Shown: in pieces, positions 36,519 through 44,587 of the stretch
Numbering within the stretch: position 1 is the first letter of the stretch
Layout of the letters: the number at the start of each line of letters is the position of its first letter
NCBI RefSeq assembly: GCF_009496535.1
Contig: NZ_WIDL01000010.1
Location: forward strand, 1 to 64,000
Direction of reading: 5' to 3'
Source of the DNA: Stenotrophomonas sp. MYb238
Lineage (GTDB): Bacteria; Pseudomonadota; Gammaproteobacteria; Xanthomonadales; Xanthomonadaceae
DNA length: 64,000 bases
The notes under the pieces: generated by a model
Seen by the model: the letters and a program-made list of their open reading frames with translations, nothing else
Told to the model about the DNA's origin: nothing
Database searches by the model: none
Translations under genes and position numbers: made by a program

Positions 36519-37772
36519 ATGGAAACCCGCGAACTCCAGCGCAGGCTCGACACGGTGTGGCGCATGGAGTCGCCGCGTCTGATCGCGCGGCTGGCGCGCA
36601 TGCTGGGCGACCTGGACAGCGCCGAGGAACTGGCCCAGGACGCGCTGGTCGCCGCGCTGGAACACTGGCCCTCGCACGGCGTGCCCGACAACCCCGCCGC
36701 GTGGCTGATGACCACCGCCCAGCGCCGGGCGATCGACCTGCTGCGCCAGCGCCGCCTGCATGCCGGCAAGCACGAGGCGATGGCGCAGGAACCGGACCAT
36801 CGGGGGAGCGTGGTGCGCGACCACGAGCGCGAAGTGGAAGACGACATCGGCGACGACCTGCTGCGCCTGCTGTTCGTCGCCTGCCATCCCGCGCTGCCGG
36901 CCGACGCGCGCGTGGCGCTGACCCTGCGCCTGCTGTGCGGCCTGAGCACGGCCGAGATCGCGCGCGCGTTCCTGCTGCCGGAACCGACCATCGCCCAGCG
37001 CATCGTGCGCGCCAAGCGCACGCTGGCCGAGCGCGGCGTGGCATTCGAGGTGCCGCGGCGCAAGGCGCTGCCGCAGCGCCTGCGGTCGGTGCTGGAAGTG
37101 CTCTACCTGGTCTTCAACGAAGGCTATGCCGCCAGCCACGGCGACGACTGGATGCGCCCGGCGCTGTGCGGGGAAGCACTGCGCCTGGGGCGCGTGCTGG
37201 CCGGGCTGATGCCCGCCTCGGCGCCGGTGCTGGGGCTGCTGGCGCTGATGGAACTGCAGGCCTCGCGCATGAACGCGCGCACCGGCGCCGACGGCGCCGC
37301 GGTGCTGCTGATGGACCAGGACCGCGGCCGCTGGGACTGGCTGCAGATCGGCCGCGGCCAGGCCGCGCTGGAAAAGGCGCTGGCCCTGGGAGGCGAGGAC
37401 GACGCCTACGTGCTGCAGGCGGCCATCGCCGGCTGCCATGCGCGGGCGCGCCGCGCCGCGCAGACCGACTGGCCGCGCATCGCGCAGCTATACGCGCAGC
37501 TGGCGGCGGTCATGCCCTCGCCGGTGGTCGAACTGAACCGCACCGTCGCGGTGGCGCGCGCGCAGGGGCCGCAGGCTGCATGGCCGCTGCTGGAAGCCCT
37601 GCAGGAAGACGGCCGGCTGGACGACTACGCGCCGCTGCAGGCCGTGCGCGGCGACCTGCTCGAACAGCTGGGCCGCCGCGACGAAGCGCGCGGCGCGTTC
37701 GAGCGCGCCGCCGGCCTGAGCGGCAATGCGCGCGAACGCGACGCCCTGCTGGCGCGCGCGGCGAACCTGTAA
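36519..37772 (+). CDS. ECF42-type RNA polymerase sigma factor with C-terminal extension
   Basis: The 417-aa protein has sigma-70 region 2 (about 10-75, LGDLDSAEELAQDALVAAL and NPAAWLMTTAQRRAIDLLR) and region 4 (about 115-170, LTLRLLCGLSTAEIARAFLLPEPTIAQRIVRAKRTL). A long helical C-terminal extension (about 180-415) contains TPR-like segments, including LYLVFNEGYAASHGDDW and LLALMELQASRMNARTGADG. Such extended ECFs act without a classical anti-sigma factor; the extension is required for activity in studied ECF42 proteins. It ends the DGPF-VOC operon and probably controls it. Confidence 0.92.
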   Translation: METRELQRRLDTVWRMESPRLIARLARMLGDLDSAEELAQDALVAALEHWPSHGVPDNPAAWLMTTAQRRAIDLLRQRRLHAGKHEAMAQEPDHRGSVVRDHEREVEDDIGDDLLRLLFVACHPALPADARVALTLRLLCGLSTAEIARAFLLPEPTIAQRIVRAKRTLAERGVAFEVPRRKALPQRLRSVLEVLYLVFNEGYAASHGDDWMRPALCGEALRLGRVLAGLMPASAPVLGLLALMELQASRMNARTGADGAAVLLMDQDRGRWDWLQIGRGQAALEKALALGGEDDAYVLQAAIAGCHARARRAAQTDWPRIAQLYAQLAAVMPSPVVELNRTVAVARAQGPQAAWPLLEALQEDGRLDDYAPLQAVRGDLLEQLGRRDEARGAFERAAGLSGNARERDALLARAANL

Positions 37773-37814
37773 TCGCGACACGCGGTTGCCGGTCCGCAGG
37801 TGCCGGGTTTGCCG

Positions 37815-38000
37815 GGCACGGCTTCTGCAAAGCTTCATGCGCGGGCAGGCGCTGCATCCAAGGAGCACGCAGGTTGCGGGAACGCGCCCGCAGGTGCCGT
37901 CTCGCCCGGCACGGGGCTTCGCGGGAAGGCCCATGCGGGGCGAGCCCCGCATCTGCGACCTGCAAAGCTCCATGCGGCACAAGCCCCGCCTCTACGGCGG
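37815..38000 (-). repeat. Tandem degenerate REP-like units
   Basis: Read on the minus strand, three related units occur. Unit A (37960-37995) is CGTAGAGGCGGGGCTTGTGC..CATGGAGCTTTGCAG, unit B (37925-37955) is GCAGATGCGGGGCTCGCCCC..CATGGGCCTT, and unit C (37823-37851) shares CATGAAGCTTTGCAG. All are short and imperfect, with C the most decayed. The rest of the 337-nt gap (37773-38109) before the M28 gene has no gene; a TACACT about 32 nt before its start is a possible -10. Confidence 0.6.
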
Positions 38001-38109
38001 CTGGTTTCCTCCTTGCCGACGCGGGCAACCGCCTGTGCTTTCCGGCACTGCCCGCCTGGCCGCGGTGCTGGCTACACTCCAGCGGTTGTTCGATCCCTTG
38101 GAGATGGAT

Positions 38110-39759
38110 GTGAAACGAATCGTGATCAGCCTGCTGGCGATGTCGGTGTCCACCGCATTGATGGCCGCGCCGCCGAAGTTCGACGGCGCGCGCATTTCCG
38201 CCGACGTGAAGGAACTGGCTTCCGATGCCTATGAAGGCCGTTCGCCGGCCACCGCCGGCGAGGAGAAGACCGTCGCCTACCTGAGCCGGCAGTTCGCCGA
38301 TGCCGGGCTGCAGCCCGGGGGCGACCTGCAGGACGGCAAGCGCCTGTGGACCCAGGCGGTGCCGCTGCTCAAGGGCGACATCGTCGGCAAGCCGCAGCTG
38401 TCGCTGTCCAGCAAGGGCAAGCCGCAGGCGCTGACCCAGGGCCAGGAGATCGCCGTGCGCGCGGCCATGAACGGCGACAGCGCGGTGGCGATCGAGGACG
38501 CGCCGCTGGTGTTCGTCGGCTATGGCGTCAAGGCGCCGGAGCGCGACTGGGACGACTTCAAGGGCGTGGACCTGAAGGGCAAGATCGCGGTGATGCTGAT
38601 CAACGACCCGGACTTCGAGAGCGGCGTCGGCGATTTCGACGGCAAGGGCATGACCTACTACGGCCGCTGGACCTACAAGTACGAGGAAGGCGCGCGCCAG
38701 GGCGCGGCCGGCGTGCTGATCGTGCACGAGACCGCGCCGGCCTCCTACGGCTGGGCGACGGTGGCCGGTTCCAACACCAACACCATGTTCGACGTGGTGC
38801 GCGACGACCCGGCCGCGGCGCACCCGCCGCTGGAAGGCTGGATCCAGCGCGACCTGGCGGTGGACCTGTTCAAGCGCGCCGGCCTGGACTTCGAGGCGCT
38901 GAAGAAACAGGCGCAGTCGCGCGACTTCCGTCCGGTGGAGCTGAAGGGCGAGACCTTCTCGGCCAACTACGCGGTCAAGACCGAGGTCATCACCTCGCAC
39001 AACGTGGTCGCGCGCCTGGAGGGCGGCAGCCATCCGGACGAGACCGTGCTCTATTCCGCGCACTGGGACCACATCGGCGTCGGCGAGCCGGACGCGCGCG
39101 GCGACCGCATCTTCAATGGCGCGCTGGACAACGCCAGCGGCACCGCCGCGCTGCTGGAACTGGCCCGCGGCTTCGCCAAGGCGCCGCGTCCGCAGCGTTC
39201 GGTGGTGTTCCTGGCGGTCACCGCCGAAGAGAAGGGTCTGCTCGGTTCGGAGTACTACGCCAGCCATCCGCTGTACCCGCTGGGCAAGACCGTGGCGCTG
39301 ATCAACATGGACGGCATGGCGCCGTTCGGCCCGTCGCGCGATTTCGGCATCTACGGCTCGGCGCGTTTCGAGCTGCTGGACCAGCTCAAGGACGTGGCCA
39401 AGGGCTGGGACATCCGCTACACCCCGGATCCAAAGCCGGAAGCCGGCCTGTTCTTCCGCTCCGACCACTTCCCGTTCGCCAAGCGCGGCGTGCCGGCGCT
39501 GTCGTACTCGGCCGGGCAGGACTGGATCGACGGCGGCGTGACAGCCGGCAAGAAGGCCTCCGACGACTACACCGCCAAGCGCTACCACCAGCAGGGCGAC
39601 GAATGGCAGGCCGACTGGACCTTCGCCGGCGCCGCGCGCGACCTGGAAGTGGTCTACACGCTGGGCGAGCAGCTGGCCAACTCCCGCGCCTGGCCGAACT
39701 GGAGCGCCGACGAGCCGTTCCGCGCCGTCCGCGACGCCAGCGCCGACGAGCGCCGCTGA
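38110..39759 (+). CDS. Secreted M28-family zinc peptidase
   Basis: The ~549-aa protein has a Sec signal peptide (MKRIVISLLAMSVSTALMAA) and an inserted PA-like domain (about 120-260, LVFVGYGVKAPERDWDDFKG). The M28 catalytic domain carries all metal and catalytic residues: SAHWDHIG, LDNASGTAALLEL, TAEEKGLLGSEYY, LINMDGMAP and RSDHFPFAKRGVPAL. It likely releases N-terminal amino acids from peptides in the periplasm or outside. GTG at 38110 has GGAG 6 nt upstream; an ATG at 38104 abuts that motif and is an alternative start. Confidence 0.93.
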   Translation: MKRIVISLLAMSVSTALMAAPPKFDGARISADVKELASDAYEGRSPATAGEEKTVAYLSRQFADAGLQPGGDLQDGKRLWTQAVPLLKGDIVGKPQLSLSSKGKPQALTQGQEIAVRAAMNGDSAVAIEDAPLVFVGYGVKAPERDWDDFKGVDLKGKIAVMLINDPDFESGVGDFDGKGMTYYGRWTYKYEEGARQGAAGVLIVHETAPASYGWATVAGSNTNTMFDVVRDDPAAAHPPLEGWIQRDLAVDLFKRAGLDFEALKKQAQSRDFRPVELKGETFSANYAVKTEVITSHNVVARLEGGSHPDETVLYSAHWDHIGVGEPDARGDRIFNGALDNASGTAALLELARGFAKAPRPQRSVVFLAVTAEEKGLLGSEYYASHPLYPLGKTVALINMDGMAPFGPSRDFGIYGSARFELLDQLKDVAKGWDIRYTPDPKPEAGLFFRSDHFPFAKRGVPALSYSAGQDWIDGGVTAGKKASDDYTAKRYHQQGDEWQADWTFAGAARDLEVVYTLGEQLANSRAWPNWSADEPFRAVRDASADERR

Positions 39760-39768
39760 AGGCGCCAC

Positions 39769-39803
39769 TGGCCGCGCCCATCCCGTGGGGATGGGCGCGG
39801 CCA
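39769..39803 (+). terminator. Strong hairpin after the M28 gene
   Basis: A perfect 16-bp stem (tggccgcgcccatccc / ggga..ggcca) with a 3-nt loop lies 9 nt after the stop. It is followed by CTCTCTGG, without a T-run. Confidence 0.6.
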
Positions 39804-39969
39804 CTCTCTGGACGCCGCCCGCAACGGGCGGCGTCCGCGTTTTGCGCCGGTGGATTCCGGCCGCCGGCAGCGGCATTCGTGCCCCCGATTCCTGCCTTCG
39901 TCACACACCGCTTGTAAGCCCCGGTCCAGCGCCTATGCTCGCCACCACTGTCCAGCCGGGAACGCCGCC

Positions 39970-41241
39970 ATGATCGCCAGCCTGTGGTTCTGCTTCCGCA
40001 TCCTCGTGGCCTGGGTGCTGGCGCTGATCGTGCTCGGCGTGCTCTGGTCCAACCTGTTCGGCGGCCCGGGCGCGGTGTTCGTGCTGCTGGTGGTCGGCCT
40101 GCTGGTGCTGGCGGTGGTGAACACCGCCAGCCACCTGCGTCGGGTCAAGCTGGTGGCCGGGCGCCTGGACCACGACAGCCTGTCCAGCCGCCAGCAGCGC
40201 CGGATCGAACTGCCGCTCGATGCCGGGCAGGCCTTCGCGTTGGTCGAGTCGGTCGTCGCCGGCCTGCCGCGGGTCATGAACATCGAAAGCTCGCCCGGCA
40301 GCCTGCAGGTGCGGGCGCGGATCGCGCGCGCCGATTCCCGCAGCGCGCCGCCGTCGCGCTGGAACCCGCTGGCGTGGCTGGCGGTCAAGCACGACCGGGT
40401 GCTGGCGACGGTTACGCCGGGCCAGGGCACCAGCAGCGTCGCGCTCCTGTTCGAGCCCGATGCCGGCGCGTGGGTGGACCTGCTGCTGGCCGACGAGGGC
40501 AGCAACCGCGAGAACGCCGAGGCGCTCAGCCGGGCGATGAGCCGCCGCGTGGCCGAGCAGCGCCGCGACGAGCGCGAGTCGGCCGCGCGCACCGAGGCCG
40601 AGAAGGAACTGAGCGTGGCGCGCCTGAACCTGCTGCACGCGCAGGTCGAGCCGCACTTCCTCTACAACACGCTGGCCAACGCGCAGGTGCTGACCCGCAC
40701 CGATCCCGAACGCGCCGACCGCATGCTCGGCCACCTGATCCAGTACCTGCGCAGCTCGCTGCCGGGCATCGACCAGTCCGTGTCCACGCTCGGGCAGGAA
40801 CTGGAGCGGGTGCAGGCCTACCTGGAAATCCTGCGCATCCGCATGGGCGCGCGGCTGGCGGTGCAGGTCGACGTGCCCGAATCGCTGCACGATGTCGCGC
40901 TGCCGTCGATGGCCCTGCAGACGCTGGTGGAGAACGCGATCAAGCATGGGCTGGAACCCAAGCCCGGCGGCGGCACGATCTGGCTGCTGGCGCGCGAATC
41001 GGACGGGCAGGTCAACCTCACCGTGGCCGACGACGGCCAGGGCTTCGGCGGCACCAGCAGTGGCACCGGCATCGGCCTGAAGAACCTGCGCGAACGCCTG
41101 CGCCTGACCTGCGGAGCGGACACCGCCTTCGCCCTGGTCTCCAACTTCCCCAGCGGCGCGGCCGCGACCCTCACCCTGCCGCGCAGGAGCGTCGCACCGC
41201 CGGCCGTTCCGCCCATGCTGGAGCCGCGCCATGCACCTTGA
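39970..41241 (+). CDS. LytS/YehU-type sensor histidine kinase
   Basis: The 423-aa protein has two N-terminal membrane helices (about 5-27 and 33-50) and a region of unknown fold. The His_kinase domain has phospho-acceptor His229 in AQVEPHFLYNTLANAQ, and an HATPase domain has LVENAIKHGLEPKP (N box) and ADDGQGFGGTSSGTGIGLKNLRERL (G boxes). It should phosphorylate the overlapping response regulator. The 3' end overlaps that gene by 11 nt. The sensed signal is unknown. Confidence 0.93.
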   Translation: MIASLWFCFRILVAWVLALIVLGVLWSNLFGGPGAVFVLLVVGLLVLAVVNTASHLRRVKLVAGRLDHDSLSSRQQRRIELPLDAGQAFALVESVVAGLPRVMNIESSPGSLQVRARIARADSRSAPPSRWNPLAWLAVKHDRVLATVTPGQGTSSVALLFEPDAGAWVDLLLADEGSNRENAEALSRAMSRRVAEQRRDERESAARTEAEKELSVARLNLLHAQVEPHFLYNTLANAQVLTRTDPERADRMLGHLIQYLRSSLPGIDQSVSTLGQELERVQAYLEILRIRMGARLAVQVDVPESLHDVALPSMALQTLVENAIKHGLEPKPGGGTIWLLARESDGQVNLTVADDGQGFGGTSSGTGIGLKNLRERLRLTCGADTAFALVSNFPSGAAATLTLPRRSVAPPAVPPMLEPRHAP

Positions 41242-42004
41242 TGCCCTGATCGCCGAAGACGAACCGCTGCTGCGCCAAGCGCTGGCCGCGCAGCTGCAGC
41301 GGCTGTGGCCGGAGCTGCGCATCGTGGCCGAGTGCGAGGACGGCGCCGCCGCGCTGGAAGCGCTGGAAACGCTGAAGCCGGACCTGGCCTTCCTCGACAT
41401 CCGCATGCCCGGCGTCACCGGCATCGACGTTGCCCGCGCGCTGGAAACGCTCAGCCCGCAGACCCAGGTGGTGTTCATCACCGCCTACGACCAGTACGCC
41501 ATCGACGCCTTCGAGCGCGGCGCGGTCGATTACCTGCTCAAGCCGGTGGCCGACGAGCGTCTGCTGGCCACGCGCCAGCGCCTGCTCGCGCGCCTGCAGG
41601 CCGGCGCGCCGGACCGGCGCCTGCTGGACCAGCTGCTGGAGCAGCTGGCGCGGCGGCCGGCCGGCAAGAGCGACGCGCCGCCGCTGGCCTGGATCACCGC
41701 CAGCAACGGCCGCGAGACGCGGCTGGTGATGCTGGAGGAGGTGCTGTATTTCCGCGCCGACAGCAAATACACCGCGGTGGTCACCGCCGGCGAGGAACTG
41801 CTGCTGCGCAGCTCGCTGCGCGAGCTGGCCGAAGCGCTCGACCCGCAGTGTTTCCGCCAGGTGCACCGCTCCACCATCGTCAACATGAAGGCGGTGGCGG
41901 CGGTGAGCCGCGACGACAGCGGGCGCGGCGTGCTGCGCCTGAAGGACCGCAGCGAGACGCTGGTGGTCAGCCAACCCTTCATGAGCCTGTTCCGCGGCAT
42001 GTAA
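41231..42004 (+). CDS. LytTR-family response regulator
   Basis: The 257-aa protein has an N-terminal receiver domain with phospho-acceptor Asp56 in LAFLDIRMPGVTGID, plus VVFITAYDQYAIDAFERGAVDYLLKP. The C-terminal LytTR DNA-binding domain (about 150-255) shows YFRADSKYTAV, LLLRSSLRELAEALDP and FRQVHRSTIVNM. LytTR proteins bind paired direct repeats upstream of envelope genes. It overlaps the kinase gene; targets are unknown, with the adjacent 114-aa gene a candidate. Confidence 0.95.
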   Translation: MHLDALIAEDEPLLRQALAAQLQRLWPELRIVAECEDGAAALEALETLKPDLAFLDIRMPGVTGIDVARALETLSPQTQVVFITAYDQYAIDAFERGAVDYLLKPVADERLLATRQRLLARLQAGAPDRRLLDQLLEQLARRPAGKSDAPPLAWITASNGRETRLVMLEEVLYFRADSKYTAVVTAGEELLLRSSLRELAEALDPQCFRQVHRSTIVNMKAVAAVSRDDSGRGVLRLKDRSETLVVSQPFMSLFRGM

Positions 42005-42036
42005 GTTCCGGCCGTGGCCGTACAAGGAGAAGTGCC

Positions 42037-42381
42037 ATGCAGTACCTGACTTTCCTGCTCGGCAGCCTGCTGGCGATGCTGGGCTACCGCGAACCGCACG
42101 GACAGACCTCGATCGTCCGCGTCAGCGGCGAGCAGTCCGTGCTCAGCCGCACCACGGTGTCCGGCGGCCTGGCCCGCTTCCAGTGCCTGCAGAGCGACAG
42201 CGGCAACTGTTTCTACCGGCTCTACCGCGAGCAGTGCAGCGACGAGGCGGCCGGCGAACTGTGCCGGCGGCAACCGCTGGACGATTTCAGCGTGATGGTC
42301 GGCGGCGTGCGCGAAGTGCACGGGTTGCCGGCCGGTTTCGGCCAGCAGGTGCGCGCCCGGGAAGCGCAGCGCCGCGATTGA
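42037..42381 (+). CDS. Hypothetical protein, 114 aa, with four Cys
   Basis: The product starts MQYLTFLLGSLLAMLGYREP, a short hydrophobic N-terminus that could be a signal or anchor. Four Cys follow (FQCLQ, NCFY, EQCSD, ELCRR). AAGGAGA lies 8 nt before the ATG. It follows the LytTR regulator by 32 nt on the same strand and may be co-transcribed. No family recognised. Confidence 0.65.
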   Translation: MQYLTFLLGSLLAMLGYREPHGQTSIVRVSGEQSVLSRTTVSGGLARFQCLQSDSGNCFYRLYREQCSDEAAGELCRRQPLDDFSVMVGGVREVHGLPAGFGQQVRAREAQRRD

Positions 42382-42658
42382 GATCTTCCTTCTCCCATCG
42401 GGAGACAGCCCGGCAGGACTGCCGGGCTGCACGGCGAAGCCGCCCGAAGGGTGAGGCACATGGATGTGCCGAATGCAGGTGCCCCGAAGGGGCGGATGTG
42501 AGGTACGGGGCCGCGTGCACCCTGCTCATTCAGGCGACGGCGCCCGATTGTTCTCCATCCGGGCGCATGGCGACGCGTTCATCATCGCAATTACCCGCGA
42601 CTCTTACGGCACCTCACCGCGACCCCTCACCCCGGAGGGAGAGGGGCCTGGTTCCGCG
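42382..42658. repeat. Intergenic repeat-like block, 277 nt
   Basis: Short palindromes crowd here: a 10-bp stem with 4-nt loop at 42406-42429 (cagcccggca/tgccgggctg), ggtgccccgaaggggc, and at the far end ccctcaccccggagggagaggg. The edge segments CTTCTCCCATCGGGAGA and CCCGGAGGGAGAGGGG look like the inverted ends of a common xanthomonad intergenic repeat. No gene is seen. Confidence 0.45.
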
Positions 42659-43261
42659 TCAGAACGCCGGCTGCAGCCGCAGCCCGTCGTCGCCGATGTG
42701 GTTGAGCTTGCCGACCAGTTCCGAATGCTGCCGCATGCGGCCCAGCTCGCGCATGATTCGGATGTCCTCGTGGCGCAGTTCGCGCCGGGACGCCACCGCC
42801 TGCTTGTAATCCAGAACTTCCGGATAGTGCTGGGCCATTTCCAGCGCGTCGGCCACGGTTTCCACGCTGTCGGCGTCGGAACTGATGCGGGCGCGGCTGT
42901 TGAAGGCCTTCATCCAGCGCTCGAAGCCGGCGGTGTGGTCGAACATGTTGGCCATGAACCAGATCACGAACAGGATCGACACCCACGAGCCGAACACGAT
43001 GACCACGCGGGTGAAGGTGATGTGGAAATCGTCGCGCCAGAGGTAGTTGGTGATCAGGCCCAGGATCAGCAGCGAGGACGCCTGCCAGAGCACGATCGAC
43101 GCCATCAGCCACTGGCACTTGGCCTTGGCCAGCACGCCCACCTCGTCGCGTATCTGCTCGTCGCTCAGGTTCTTCCAGTGCTCGACCTGCTTCTCGAACG
43201 GACTGCTGTACAACTCATTGTCCTGCAGCAACAAACCCAAACCCTTGAACAGCGCGATCAT
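42659..43261 (-). CDS. Hypothetical membrane protein, 200 aa
   Basis: The protein starts MIALFKGLGLLLQDNELYSS and has two adjacent membrane helices (about 53-72 and 85-105, LMASIVLWQASSLLILGLI and VVIVFGSWVSILFVIWFMA). Long hydrophilic helical regions lie on either side. AAGGAG lies 7 nt upstream of the ATG. No catalytic motif. Family not recognised. Confidence 0.72.
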   Translation of the reverse strand: MIALFKGLGLLLQDNELYSSPFEKQVEHWKNLSDEQIRDEVGVLAKAKCQWLMASIVLWQASSLLILGLITNYLWRDDFHITFTRVVIVFGSWVSILFVIWFMANMFDHTAGFERWMKAFNSRARISSDADSVETVADALEMAQHYPEVLDYKQAVASRRELRHEDIRIMRELGRMRQHSELVGKLNHIGDDGLRLQPAF

Positions 43262-43594
43262 GTGGAGCTCCTTGCAGATACCTGGCTGGAACGAGCGACG
43301 GATACGGCGTGGAACGATCTGGCGCTTCCAGTTCTAGCACTTTCGTCCGGCTTGGCAATGGGGGCGGCGCGAAGAACCGGCAGCCGTGCGCATGGGGGGC
43401 AGGGCGGTGTGGCGCGGCTTTTTGCGCTGCGTCATGGCGCAAGTGGCGGAATTGGAAATCGAAAACGCGCCTGCATGCTGCATGCGCACAAGGCGTGCGT
43501 GAATGCCGCGTATTTTCAGTTCGGACACAGGCAGGCGGGGCGATGCACGTCCCGCGCGGGGAGCATGCGCGGACGCTCCGCTAGGATGGCCTCC
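43262..43594. other. Divergent intergenic region, 333 nt
   Basis: It lies between the minus-strand membrane protein and the plus-strand MpaB-like gene. A direct TGCATGC repeat (near 43473) and a TAGGAT near the plus-strand start are visible. No gene or known RNA is recognised. Confidence 0.5.
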
Positions 43595-44515
43595 ATGCCG
43601 CTCCTGCCCGGACCCGTTTCCGCCATCGCCACCGCCCGGATCCGGCGCTGGGTGCTCGATGCCTTCCCGCGCGACCGCAGCGGCATCGCGTACGACGCGC
43701 CGCCGGGCGACCCGGGCTGGTTCGGCCCGGACAGCGTGACCTGGCGCATCCATTCCGAATTCCCGGGCATGCTCGCCGGCGGCCTGTGCGCGCTGATGCT
43801 GCAGCTGCTGCACCCGCGCGCGCTGGCCGGCGTGCACGACCACTCCAATTTCCGCGAGGATCTGGTCGGGCGCCTGCGCCGCACCACCGGCTTCGTCGCC
43901 GGCACCAGCTACGCACCGGCGGCGGAAGTGGAAAAGCTGGTGGAGCGGGTGCGGCGCATCCATGCGCGCATCGCCGGCACGCTGCCCGACGGCCGCGGCT
44001 ATGCCGCCGACGATCCGGAACTGCTCACCTGGGTGCACGTCACCGAGGCCTACGGTTTCCTCGAAGGCTGCCGCCGCTACTGCCGCGAGGTGCCGGCGGA
44101 CATCGCCGACCGCTACTACGACGAATACCGGCGCGTGGCCGAGGCGCTGGGCGCGCGTGAGGTGCCGGCCAGCGAGGCGCAGGTGCGCGACTACTTCGCC
44201 GCGCAGCAGCCGCAGCTGTGCATGGATGCGCGCTCGCGCGACGTGCTGGAGGTGCTCGAGGCCATACGCCTGCCGGTGCCGCTGCCGGGCGTGTCGCGCG
44301 ACCTGTTCCTGTCCGCCGGCGCGGCGCTGCTGCCGGAATGGGCGCAGCGGCTGCTCGGCCACAGCCGCGGCCAGCGCCTGCGCGCGAAGCTGGCCGCGCG
44401 CGTGCTGCGCGGGTCGGCGCCGCTGTTCCGCGCCGCGCTCGGCGACGGCATCGCCACCCGCGCCTGCCGGCGCATGGGGCGCGATCCATGCTCGTTGCTG
44501 CAGTGGCCGCCATAA
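43595..44515 (+). CDS. MpaB-like oxygenase (DUF2236)
   Basis: The 306-aa protein shows the DUF2236 features: VTWRIHSEFPGMLAGGLCALMLQLLHPRALAGVHDHS near residue 45-85 and RTTGFVAGTSYAP. DPELLTWVHVTEAYGFLEG (conserved His, heme-type ligand in the family) and RYYDEYRRVAEALG follow. Members such as MpaB and latex-clearing-protein relatives are heme-dependent oxygenases. Substrate here is unknown. The ATG at 43595 is chosen over 43586 because AGGA would sit within ribosome-binding distance. Confidence 0.87.
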   Translation: MPLLPGPVSAIATARIRRWVLDAFPRDRSGIAYDAPPGDPGWFGPDSVTWRIHSEFPGMLAGGLCALMLQLLHPRALAGVHDHSNFREDLVGRLRRTTGFVAGTSYAPAAEVEKLVERVRRIHARIAGTLPDGRGYAADDPELLTWVHVTEAYGFLEGCRRYCREVPADIADRYYDEYRRVAEALGAREVPASEAQVRDYFAAQQPQLCMDARSRDVLEVLEAIRLPVPLPGVSRDLFLSAGAALLPEWAQRLLGHSRGQRLRAKLAARVLRGSAPLFRAALGDGIATRACRRMGRDPCSLLQWPP

Positions 44516-44530
44516 CGGGGCCTTCTGGCG

Positions 44531-44564
44531 GGGAAAAGAAAAACGGGCGCCGCGGCGCCCGTTT
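44531..44564 (-). terminator. Bidirectional hairpin, strong terminator for the M13 gene
   Basis: The near-perfect palindrome aaacgggcgcc..ggcgcccgttt reads on the minus strand into TTTTTCTTTTCCCC, 24 nt past the M13 stop. On the plus strand it follows the MpaB-like gene with GTTTCCC. Confidence 0.85.
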
Positions 44565-44587
44565 CCCGCCCGCCTGCCGGCGGCGCG

